A stretch of DNA of 64,000 nucleotides, taken from positions 50,370,717 to 50,434,716 of the forward strand of contig JACSVZ010000002.1 in NCBI GenBank assembly GCA_014706295.1. The letters are read 5' to 3'. This DNA comes from Lycocorax pyrrhopterus obiensis (Eukaryota > Chordata > Aves > Passeriformes > Paradisaeidae). The translations under genes were made by a program, and so were the position numbers. Below the pieces are notes generated by a model. That model was not told the origin of the DNA, made no database searches, and was given only the letters and a program-made list of their open reading frames with translations. Shown in pieces: positions 1 through 10,011 of the stretch (its first letter is position 1; each line of letters begins with the position of its first letter).

Positions 1-3000
1 TTGGAGAAAAATACATCCTTTATTTTTTGTGACTATCTTGAGCTTTATTTTTTGACTCCACTGCAGCCGTTTTTAAGTTAAAAGATACTACCAAAAAGAG
101 AGAAGCAGATCCCTCAGACAAACAGATTTCTCTTTTTGTTGTTATGGTTACTGGGGGGAGCAGTCTTTTCAGCTAGTCTTTTCTGTTATGTTTCTGTGTA
201 CCTATTCATGTGACTCTATCACTGTATTCATAGCTGAGGATAAGAACAGAGGTTTTCTAAAGTGTGGCTGAATTATTTGGTCCTACTGAGATAAGACACA
301 GGTACTTGCTAACTAAATATGCTCTAAACCTGTTTTAGCTTTGTGCCTCTCTGTAGAGAAGGTGATGCTAAAATAGCAAGTTTTTCTAATGTACATCTCT
401 TTACTAGTTCGTACTGACCCATTCACATCTTAGTCTTCCTAAATATGTTTTGGAGTAATTGGAGTATGGCAGAACAAGAGCATCTAGTGGGTGGAAATGC
501 TGGGATTCTGGTATCAGATCCATGTGTTACTGTCTCCTTTCCTTTTGCAGAGGGGAAAGTTTGGTAGTGATTCTTCTTTGGACAAGCAGACTGAGGCCTT
601 CTAATGGCCTTTATTCCTCTAGCAGGTACTGCAGGTGTAAAGGATGTTCACATCTTCTCTGTGCTCCCCTTGGGAGTATATGCATTTAAAAGTGGATTTT
701 TATTTTGAATGGCCCAGATTAGATATGTCCGTAGATTTACGTGTTCTAGAAGCACTGTCTGCCTCTTCTCAGAGCTGTGATGCTGCGGTGTGTGCGACTT
801 GAGTGACCCTGAGGCAGTTTTGATTCACATTTCGTTTTACAGGTAGCACTTCTAGCAGCACTGTTTTCTGTCTTGTGGAATATCACCAGTCTTCCTTCAG
901 TAATTGCTTGTTGCATTAGTTTTTAGCTTCTTGGAGGGTGTGCAAGTCTAAAACCACTACCCAATCTTTGTTTTTTCTTCTGGGGAGATGCAGTCTTCTG
1001 TGTAGCAAGGATAAACCCGTGTGCAGGAGGTGGCTGTTCAGGTGGAGTCTGAGGACCCAAAAGGGACTGCAAGGGGGTCTGTAGTCCTTACACTTTCCTA
1101 CTGCACTTGGCATCCCTGTTGAAGGGATGTGTTTCCCTTCTGCCTTAACAGGGGACTGTCCCCCACTGTTAACAACCCACACAGCAAAGCATAACTATCA
1201 GATTATTCTTGCAGAGGTGTATGGGACTGCAGAAAGGCTTTCCCTGAATTAATGGTTTAGCCAAAGCTAGTGAACAAAGCTCACCAGCGGATGACGAATG
1301 AGAGGGACAGTATAAAATCTCCTGGGAGTGCTGGGGTGTGCCTGAATGCTATTCAGCTCCTGTTGTTTATCGGCAAAGGCTGGGAGATGCTAAGCAGCTA
1401 AGTATTAAAGCAGTGTCATCATTTACCTCAGGCTCTGGCATTGTCCATCTCCTCTTTTCACATTAGAGGCCTTTTTTTTCCTACTGTCCTTAAGTGGACA
1501 GATGCCTGTTAAGCTTAGGCAGTATTTCACTTACAAGATTCTTACCAGGTAAAGTGCATTATGTTCCCATCTACTGCCATTTCTGTTTGCAGCTCTTCTG
1601 TAGAGCTTTCAAAAGCTATAATCTATTCTAAATGTGTTGTGCAGGCAACAGGAGCGAGATCAGACTTAGCTGAGCACCAGAGGTGATTTTTTTCAGCTTT
1701 AGAAAATATACATACAAGCCAAGTAACAAGTTCTGTCCTATCTGCCAGTGTTACTGACTCAGTTCTTCAAAGAAGTAGGCACAGGCTTTTAAAATCAGTT
1801 CTTAAAACATAGTTCAGGTTCTGTCCCTAAACAAATACCTCACACAATGCTGTGGGGAACTAAATTGCCTCTCCTTGTTAGTTAGTTACAGAGTTGAAGG
1901 GTTTTATTCCAAAACAGATGCTGCCTAACTAACAGGAGGATATGGATAAATACAGAACATGTAGAAGGGAGGGTGAGGAGTCCCTTATTGGGGGTGAGGG
2001 CTACAGTCAGGGCTGAAGCACCATTCTCCTTGGGGCAGTAAGGGTTAAAGTTGAGCATGAGTGTTTCTCACGTGTCTTCTGACAGGTGCTAAATTATTAA
2101 CATTGTCATTGCCAATGCTGTACTGTTTCTTTAAGCTTCTTCCTCCCAGCAGGAGCCAACACCACTCTGGGTTGAAACCTCTACAGCCTCCAGGGAGCCC
2201 CTGTGGCAACAAAAAGACACAAGGCCCAGGGGAGTGTCCTAGATGTGCTTGCTCAGTGCTCCTGCCACCTCTCTCTTCCTTGCCTCCACAGGTGGAGGCA
2301 GCCTGGTACATAAACAGTTACTTCAGTGCTGTGCTGAAACACCTGACTCTTGTTCTGGAGCAGTAGTGCTTAAGTCAGAGCTGAATAAGGAACAGGAATA
2401 CAGTAGCTATAGTACTGCTTACTGTTTCTTGACAACTGTGAGCTGCAAGAGCAGGCAGTGTTACCCCCAAGTAGGTTATGGGTTTAGGTTATGAGTAGTA
2501 GAGGGAATGAGGATTTGTTCCATCCTTACACTAGAGTCACCTGGCCACATTTCCTGTGAGTCCTTGGCTGTGCCACACACCTTGGCATCTGCATGTCATA
2601 ATAAATGCATTTATCACTTCCCAGCAAAATGAGGATGCTGTTGCCTCTAAGCTTTGGGCAGAGTCATACTGGAAAGCAAACTGCTTTCCTTAGTTCCAGT
2701 ATCCTATCCTTTGCTGTGTGCACTATCAACATCACATCAACTTTCTGTGAAACTCACTGGGATGGATACATCATGAGGTCTGTTATCTCTGTACAGAAAG
2801 TGATATTAATGTGACTGATGCATTCTAAGGAGAACAGGTCATACCATCTTTTGGAATTTGTTAAATGCATTATGCATGCCTGCTTTTCCCTTCCTGATGC
2901 ATTAGGATGCTTTCCTAAACATCCTAAATTCTTTTATTAAAAAGTTACCTAAGTGCTGCTGATCAGCCTTGGTGTTCCCTTCTTACAGAAGGAAAAAAAA

Positions 3001-6000
3001 ATGCATGGTGCAGGAGAATAAGGGAGCTCCCCTTGCTTGCTCTTAGCCACAGCTGCATGAGCATATGCCATCATTTCTGATTATGGTTCCAGGTGGAAGA
3101 GATCCTGCAGTTTATGCTTCAGCACAGGACTGATTTGTGTAGTATTTACAGTCCATGAAGCCTGGCCTGGTGTATCTCCCACACATGCATCATCTCAAAA
3201 ACTTATTTCTGTAAACTGTAGTACATCTTAAAGTAGGGAGACTTGAGACATCTTCGGGGTCAGCTCCTTTCCCTGGAGGGTCAAGAGCTAAGGTAGGCAG
3301 CAACTGTAGCACAGCTGGTGCTCCTTGAGGAATGAGTTTGTCTTTACTGTGTCTGGGACGGTAAATACTGGCCTGGGATCTTGATACTTCATTAAGTGCT
3401 AGTTTTTTTGGTACTGAAGGAGATTTCTTAACAGTAGAGGGTTTGCAATCAAGGTTATTGCCTCGTTTCTATTCTCAGCAATTTTGTATGTCCAAACTGC
3501 TAATTATGGTAGTGCCTGGGTATGGCCCAGGATTTGGCTGGTGGCAAGCAAGCAAGGCACTGCAGACCTGGTGCCACAAAGTTTTATCTGCCCTCTTGTA
3601 CATGAGGATATGCATTGAGGAAACAGGCTTCTGGAATTAGAACATGAATAAATGATACAGTTTAAAGGCTTCTCAGAAAGCAACATTTACTGTAGTGATC
3701 AGACTGCTGTCCTATCTTTTTTGGCAGGCAAGAGAAGCCACTGCAAACAGTTCATGCTCCAAAAGGCCTTTTGCTGACAGCCTGCATTGGTGATGGACAC
3801 TGGTCAGAGGGCTGAGTGTTGCAGTCTGTATGCTCAGCCCTCGATGTGGGTAGTAAGTCAGGCCCTGTGCAAACTGTGTAATCTGCTTACTGGTATAGAC
3901 CCCTGTATTTGTTATGCAATTTGGCTTTGGTTTCCTCTGCTTGAGTTGCAAAACTCCCTTTGTCAGTGCAGATCAGGGATCTATGAGCAAGCCTAGCCAA
4001 ATTAAATGCAGTAGCATCTTGGCTCGGTTGCCAGGTGTTTCTGAGACTTCAGCACAGCTTGAAATGTCACAGGAATCACTGCACATCACTTCAGTGCATT
4101 TGCCAGGGGAGGGCTCTCAGTTGCTGACCATGAAGGGCTCCCCTTTTTTCCTGTCTGGAACCATGGTAGGTTGTGTGAAGCCATGCAGCCATGGGCAGAA
4201 GAAGTGTTCTTCCACTGTGCACGACCTGTCTTGACATCTGCCCAGAATCCCACTCACAAATAAATTGTTTTCCTTCAAGATCCTTGGAGGTTCCTCTGCA
4301 CTGAAGCCAGTTCCTCTAGAAACAACTCCGCCAGCTCTCAGGCCACGGGCTGATGTCATGTTAACATTAGTGTTGGACTTTCTGTGTCAGGAGCAGCTGG
4401 TTTTTGTGAAGCCATTGTGCTGTAATCTGTCTGAACAAGCTCTATATGTACCGTGAAAACTAAATTATCATGTCTTTGCAGAGGCTAGGTGAGACTGCTT
4501 GGGTCTGGAAGGACATGACCACTCTCCAGTTTCATTTTTGCATCTAGGGAGAAAGAGGTCTGATCTATGAACTTCTCCAAATCCTTACATTAGAAAGGTG
4601 GGAGTTTCAGTTTCAGAAATGCTGTTCACTTCTCAAGCTGTGTGTGACTTAACAGAAACATAAAGGAGATAAGCTATATTTAATCCAACCATGCAAATAA
4701 AACCCTTATCACAATCAGTAACCCAATCCTCTGAAGGATTTCCACAGGCTGGGGTTTTGAACAGCCAGTTGTTTCTTCATACTGAAAGCTGACACTTGTC
4801 AGCCTGCCCTGCATTAATACCCTCCTACTTGCCTTTGTCTAAGTTATAGTGGCCATCCTGAAATCTAGTATGTTTTGCCTTACAATAGGAGAGAATTATT
4901 CTGCAATACAGCCTGGTAAAATGCTGCTCAGAATGATAAAAGCAGAGTAAAAGAAAAATACAGCAGAAGGTGATTTCAGGGGAGGAGAAAAAGGTAAATG
5001 ATAAATTTCCCTAAAGTTAGAGAAATCAAGGCTAGACAGGGCCATTTACTCAGCTACCCTTGTTGGTTTACATATCAGACCACAAGTTCGCAGCTGTTTG
5101 CTTTCCATATTCAGCCTAATAACTTGCATTTAACCTATGGGCCTGTTCCAAACAAAAGTATGCAAGACAAAGCTCCACAGCTCTGCTAAGTGCTGCTGCT
5201 GCTGCACTGGTTTCTGAACCACAGAATGCATTCAGGAAATGGGACGTGCCACTAGAAATTGGTATTACTGCTTTGAGTAAGGAAGGCAGTTTTGCATTCA
5301 CTTGCCATGTGAAATATTTCATATGTAACTTTTGCTGATGCCTTTGGACCGTGGATTTTAGTGGTGTATTTTCATGTGGGGGTTGGCTCTTCTTTTGTGA
5401 TTTTGAGTTGGTTTTGGTCTTTTTCAGTCTCAAGTTGATATTAATACTAAAAGATAGCAAGTAAAACTCCACTAGTTTAATTAAGCTGTAGCTTTTCCCA
5501 GCCAGCAGATCTTCACAGAGGGCCTAGTGACAGGTGGGTTGAGCTTTGTTTAAACTCCTTTCCCTGAGTCTGAAGGAGCAGTAATAGAGCACCTGACTTC
5601 AGGAGATGCAAATTGAGAGAGCTGTTTAGGGCTGTACTAATGAGTCCATGGAAATGTAAGTGGCCTTACTATAATCTGCCTGCCTCTTTATTTTTCTCAG
5701 AGATCGCCCTTAATGTTCAATTTGGACAAACTATCCAATCTTTAAATAGAAAAATCACATTTTAAATAAAAAAGGGTCACAGTGGGCTTTGTTTTTTTCA
5801 TTTTTTCACTTCCAAAGTGCACCGTAAATGTTAATGACGTCCTTGAAGCATGTTGTTTTCCACAGCCACACAGCAGTGGGTATAAGGGTAATGCTTCCTC
5901 ATACAGGAAAATGTCCAAAAGAACCGGTAAGGATCAAAAAGTCCTTCTTTGATCACAGTGCTGTGGTAACAGCTTCAGTGATAGGATAAAATCAGTGCTT

Positions 6001-7551
6001 GTTTGGAGTTATTTTCCTAACAATGTAGCTCGTTTTGCTGAGAATTGTAGGAATGGTCAAATTTCATCGTCACAAGGCATCCAGTGCTTAAACACTTCAG
6101 CCTGAAGAGGAACTGTGGATATGTAAGGAGCAAGTCATCCTCTTGTCCGTGAAGCACTGCAGTTTGAAAGGCCAGACCTAAGTCGCTGATGGAAAACATA
6201 CTGCTTGGAAAGGAAAGAGGAAATTAGGACAATGTTGTGAAGATCACTACACGTATGTAAACGAATCACAGGCAGTACCAGGCAATACAGCCAATCACCT
6301 GTATTTGCCACTAGTAAATACAGATCAAGAACTATATGAGAGAAAAAAAACGATGAGAAAACATTTAGCCTGAGACATGCATCAGCTCAGATGTCAAATA
6401 AGTAGAACTGTACAAAGATGTTCTAGTGGCAATTGTAGATCTTGGGCTACTGTTTGGAGGGGGAAAAAATAACATTGCCACAAAACTGTTTTGGTTTAAA
6501 ACCTTCCTCGCTTTCGTCTTGTGACTGGCTGAAATCAATAACCAATTTAGACCATGCACTTTATAGTGATAAAAGAATGAATGAACGTTTCCTGACTCAA
6601 CAGAGTCTAACAGCAAAATTTAGTTTCTTTAGACACTTTGACTTCAGAGAATCTATCAAAGGCATTAATAAGTGTCCTGCTGTACTACTCATTTGTTTGC
6701 CACACGAAAGATGTGGTTATTATGTGGTTCTCTGCTGTCTATGACCTTTCCTTTTTCCTAGGTCAAGTTTTCTTTCTTCTATTAAATTGAATCAAGTGTT
6801 AATCTTTTAAATTAAGCAAGATCCATCCAGCATTATGGAGGCAACAAAGTTTTCCTCATCCCAAACCATGATTTATTAAATCCATTAAAAGCTTCAGTAT
6901 CAAAAAATTAGGTGCCTGGCACCTGCACTGGAATGTAAAGCCTGAAGTTTGGTATCTGGGATGCACCTACAGGGGAAAAATCTGCCTGGAGGGGAAGAAT
7001 GAAACAAGATCCAAAACAAACAGGGTGGTGAGTAAAGCCCAGTGAAGCTCCAGCCAGCAGAAAAGGCCCTGAAAGCCACCTCTCTTTCACATTTAGGCAG
7101 ATTTCTTGAGGTCACAGAACTGTGCTTGCAGTCTGTCGTGATCATCAGCATAAAATTCTCTCTGGAAAGCAGGTGTCTGACATGCTCCATCAAAGAATTT
7201 ATCTTTGAGGAGGAGGTGTGACCTTCCATGGTTTTACAACAGTGGTTAGACCTTCTGCCCAAGGCCAAGGAGCCTCCTCTCTCTTCCTAAAAATGCTCAG
7301 ATGTGCATCATTTCAGACAATGCTTTAGCTCTCTGCCCATCAGAGACAGCTAGGCTGTCCCTTCTGCCACCTGGGTTCTGCTGCACCTGTCTGACCAGGT
7401 GTAGTTTCAAAAATGAGGCTCCTATACTGCTTTTCAAAAATACTTAGCAACACTTAATTGTGCTAAGTGGTATGCATTTATAAATGCATTGGTATTCATA
7501 AAAAAGTAGGAGTAAATTTTCAAGAACGAATTAACTACTTCACATATTTCA

Positions 7552-7600
7552 TTCTTCCTCAGAAATCCTTTGTTGTTTTTTTTTTTTTTCTGAGGAAGAA
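7552..7600. repeat. Perfect 14-bp inverted repeat with T-rich loop
   Basis: The arms at 7552-7565 (TTCTTCCTCAGAAA) and 7587-7600 (TTTCTGAGGAAGAA) are exact reverse complements, separated by a 21-nt T-rich loop. Either transcript would fold into a hairpin. The T-run on the plus strand could itself stop Pol III. No flanking duplication or promoter is apparent, so this may be a chance or replication-slippage structure. Confidence 0.75.
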
Positions 7601-8408
7601 CAGACAGTTCTCTTCCCATTATTTCAAAATAAAAGAACCAGACCCAAACAAAAAAAAAATTTACATTACATCGCTAGTTCTTTGCCTTTCTCCAAACCCC
7701 CTTAGCTTAGAAATGCCCTGAATTCTTTGGTCTGCAGCTCTCCTGAGGTGTTGTACCTAAGGAGGTTTTACCTTTACCTCCTGTTGTACCTAAGCCCAGG
7801 TTTTGGATCATCCATAAACTTTCTCTTCCCACAAAAACCTCACAGCTTCTCCTAACAAATCTGATGCTCTTGGGCTTCCCCTGGAGCTCTAAACCCCTGC
7901 ATGTTAAACCCTTCACATGCAGTCGAGCCTGATTTGGCACCAGCACTACATGCTCAATTTGCCTCTCTCATTTCCCCACTCACAGCCCTGGGCAAAGGGA
8001 TGCAAAGGCCAGTGGGCATTTTGGGTCCTGTACTCTGCCTAAAAGCAGGGTAGTGACTGCAAGAAATGCACGGGGCCTTCATGGCTGAGCACTCTCCATC
8101 CCCTCTGTCACCCTGCTCTCCAGAGAGGCAGGAGTGACGCCGGCCCCTGTGCATTGCCTTTGTCCATCCCAACACATCTGCGAGCTGTAAGGTGCTTCAC
8201 GGCACCTCTATGGGCCAGCTCTGCTCAGAGCGCCCTGCCGTGCTTTTGGCGTGTCACCAAGTTAATCTAAATTAGCCGGGTTATGTTCAGTGCTTTGAAG
8301 GCTGCAGGCAGCCCCCAGCAAGCTGAACCACCAAGAATTTGGCTGGAAGTGTGGATATTGCGATGGCAGGAGCTGTTATAAACACTTATAAAAGTTTTTT
8401 GGGGTTTT

Positions 8409-8432
8409 TGTGTGTGTGTGTGTGTGTCTGTA
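8409..8432. repeat. Short (GT)n microsatellite
   Basis: About nine GT units followed by an interrupted TGTATGTGTG tail, lying about 80 bp beyond the 3' end of Y1. A typical avian dinucleotide repeat with no assigned role. Confidence 0.85.
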
Positions 8433-8512
8433 TGTGTGCTTTTCCTTGCACTAAAACTGAGGGACTGGTGGCGGTGACGAACAAAGGCCGCAGGACGGTC
8501 TACTCCCGGTGC

Positions 8513-8516
8513 AAAA
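8513..8516 (-). terminator. Pol III terminator of Y1
   Basis: Four A on the plus strand give the TTTT at the end of the Y1 transcript, directly after the lower stem. Only four T are present, the minimum usual for vertebrate Pol III, and the next minus-strand bases are GC, exactly as after Y3. Confidence 0.85.
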
Positions 8517-8624
8517 GACCAGTCAAGTGCAGTAGTGGGAAGGGGGGAAAGAGAGAACGAGGAGATCAATCTGTAACTGACTGTGAACAATCAATTGAGA
8601 TACCCCACTACCTTCGGACCAGCC
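8513..8624 (-). ncRNA. RNY1: Y1 RNA (Ro60-associated small cytoplasmic RNA)
   Basis: Y RNAs bind Ro60 (TROVE2) through the lower stem and La through the 3' U-tract. They act in RNA quality control, and their upper stem is required for initiation of vertebrate chromosomal DNA replication. Read on the minus strand, the gene starts GGCTGGTCCGAAGGTAGTGG and ends GCACTTGACTGGTCTTTT. It is 112 nt, the usual Y1 length. The internal segment CTCAATTGATTGTTCACAGT matches human Y1 as I remember it, and the C-rich loop before the 3' stem is kept. The bulged C of the Ro-binding stem is present. In the upper stem, human GUGAG/CUCAC has become GTGGG/CCCAC, a compensatory pair change. That, the intact promoter and the terminator argue for a functional gene rather than one of the many retroposed Y pseudogenes. 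Confidence 0.97.
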
Positions 8625-8856
8625 GAACAGTCCGTTTCACCCCAGAGGTATTTATACCTCCCTCGGAAAGACACCCTCGCAGTTATGGCTACCCGCGGCA
8701 CGGCGTCTCTCGTTTTCCGCTGCCCAGGCGTTCGGCTCTCTGATCCCGAGAGCGCGGTGAAAGCCCCGGTGGCAAAGACACGCCTTTAAGTGCAGGAACA
8801 ACCCTTTCTTTCCCGCTGGGAGGCCCCGCCGCATCTTGGGAAAGCAGTATGGAAAT
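8625..8856 (-). promoter_or_regulatory. Type-3 Pol III promoter of Y1
   Basis: All parts are read on the minus strand. The TATA box TATAAATA is at 8649-8656, 25-32 bp upstream of the start. The PSE at 8674-8691 reads TAGCCATAACTGCGAGGG and fits the vertebrate consensus TYACCNTAACTKKKANRG closely. The distal element holds an SPH/ZNF143 core (CCCAAGATGC, 8831-8840) and an octamer with one mismatch (ATTTCCAT, 8849-8856), 207-232 bp upstream. This is the U6/7SK/Y-type arrangement, in which SNAPc binds the PSE and Oct-1 and ZNF143 bind the distal element. The region is also CpG-rich compared with its surroundings. Confidence 0.9.
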
Positions 8857-9126
8857 CACTAGTCCCGCCCCTGCTCCCAGCGCCACCTCCCACCGCCCTT
8901 CCCTGGGAACGGCGCAGCGCTGGAGAGTTTCTCCGGGAGCCTCCTAAGAGCTGGCTTCCCCCCCCCACCCCCCCCATCTCTTTACTGCGTTTTCGGAAGA
9001 AAATTGAGCTTCCCGTGTATACACACAATTACGGCTTGTTTGCATCTCCCTACTTCGGCTCGTTTTAGTGGCTTTAATCGGTGGAATGGCAAAAATAATT
9101 CCATTTCTAACAGCTAAGGGAAGGAG
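8857..9126. other. GC-rich flank upstream of Y1
   Basis: This stretch runs from the Y1 distal element to the GGAA repeat. It contains a C-rich run at about 8959-8978 and a GC box at 8865-8873 that could extend the Y1 control region. I see no gene in it. Confidence 0.5.
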
Positions 9127-9200
9127 GGAAGGAAGGAAGGAAGGAAGGAAGGAAGGAAGGAAGGAAGGAAGGAAGGAAGGAAGGAAGGAAGGAAGGAAGG
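9127..9200. repeat. (GGAA)n tetranucleotide microsatellite
   Basis: An almost pure run of about 18 GGAA units. GGAA is the core ETS-factor site, and GGAA arrays can act as ETS-dependent enhancers in mammals. The tract lies about 270 bp beyond the Y1 distal element and abuts the probable LTR, so an influence on Y1 is possible but unproven. The length is likely to vary between individuals. Confidence 0.97.
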
Positions 9201-9205
9201 AGCTC

Positions 9206-10002
9206 TGATACACAGGACTCCTTTAACACATGAAACATAGAACTCTTTTGACATAGGTGCTTTATTATAAAGTACAGATTAATAAAAGCTGGGTGTTGGC
9301 TGCTATGCTAGACTGCAACTGCTTTTACAAGACAAGAAGCCTAGCCCTGGAAAGGGGCTATGATGATAAGTGAATAGGAGATGCTGTGCCTAATGCTAAC
9401 TGCTCTTGAAAAAACAAACCTAGGATGGTAAAGGAGTGGAATGCAAGCTAATGGGTTTGGCTAAGCACTTATCTGCAGAACAAGGGCCTAGCCCCTATGG
9501 GCTAAGCAATAAGGAGGAAGACGCAAGCTAACTGGAGTTCTAATAGAAAATAGAGGAACTGTCACAAAAGGGCAGAAAAATAAAATAGGAGAATAGGAAT
9601 CTAATCAATACACAATTATAAATAACGTATAACTAATATAACAACAAAGTGTGTAATAGTAGAATTAAGTGTGCATTAGCAAAATAGATGGGATAAATGT
9701 ATTAAGAATAGTGGGCTGTGTTTGTAACCCTAAGATAAGGAAACCGCAAGTCGTGTGAGACCCCCTAGGACTGTAACTTTAGATAAGTGACCAAAGCAAG
9801 GGCAGATGACGAACTTGTAAATGTAGAATGACAAACTTGTAAATGTATAAAAAACCTCTGTAAGGTGACCATGTCGGACACACATTTGGAGGTGTTAACC
9901 CCTGCGTGCTCCCAGCCTGGCCAATAAAGGTGTGCTTTACTTTACAGTACCTTGCTGTGGAGTAGGTTCCTTTGAATCAGCTCCTACTCACCCTGACGGA
10001 GA
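9206..10002 (+). mobile_element. Probable solo LTR of an avian endogenous retrovirus
   Basis: The plus strand shows LTR order. A U3-like AT-rich part ends in two tandem 22-bp units (9806-9827 and 9828-9849) that abut a TATA box (TATAAAAA, 9846-9853). About 70 bp later comes AATAAA (9923-9928), giving a plausible R region, and then a short U5-like tail to about 10000. The segment around GGAGGTGTTAACCCCTGCGT resembles passerine retroviral LTRs that I remember. The block is flanked by a 10-bp direct repeat, AGGAGCTCTG (9198-9207 and 10002-10011). The expected TG...CA ends do not fall cleanly against that repeat, so the exact borders are uncertain. No primer-binding site or coding region follows. 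The element starts 350 bp beyond the Y1 distal element and points away from Y1. Confidence 0.65.
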
Positions 10003-10011
10003 GGAGCTCTG

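Larger units (their letters stand above)
1..8512. other. Intergenic DNA left of the Y RNA cluster
   Basis: No exon, RNA gene or recognisable repeat family was found here. Open frames are short and overlap on both strands without a recognisable protein. By vertebrate synteny the 3' end of PDIA4 should lie on this side, transcribed rightward, but no PDIA4 coding sequence is visible, so the stretch could be intergenic or partly a long 3' UTR. Local simple sequence includes a T-run near 7575-7589 flanked by a perfect inverted repeat (listed separately). The last kilobase becomes richer in CpG toward Y1. Confidence 0.5.

Noticed and set aside
8017..8026. SPH/ZNF143 core (CCCAAAATGC on the minus strand) about 500 bp beyond the Y1 3' end
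   Set aside because: No PSE or TATA box was noted at the required distances and no RNA-like sequence follows. About two such cores are expected by chance in a window of this size.
1..8500. Possible PDIA4 3' end
   Set aside because: Expected from synteny, but no thioredoxin-domain coding sequence, KEEL-type terminus or convincing last exon is visible.
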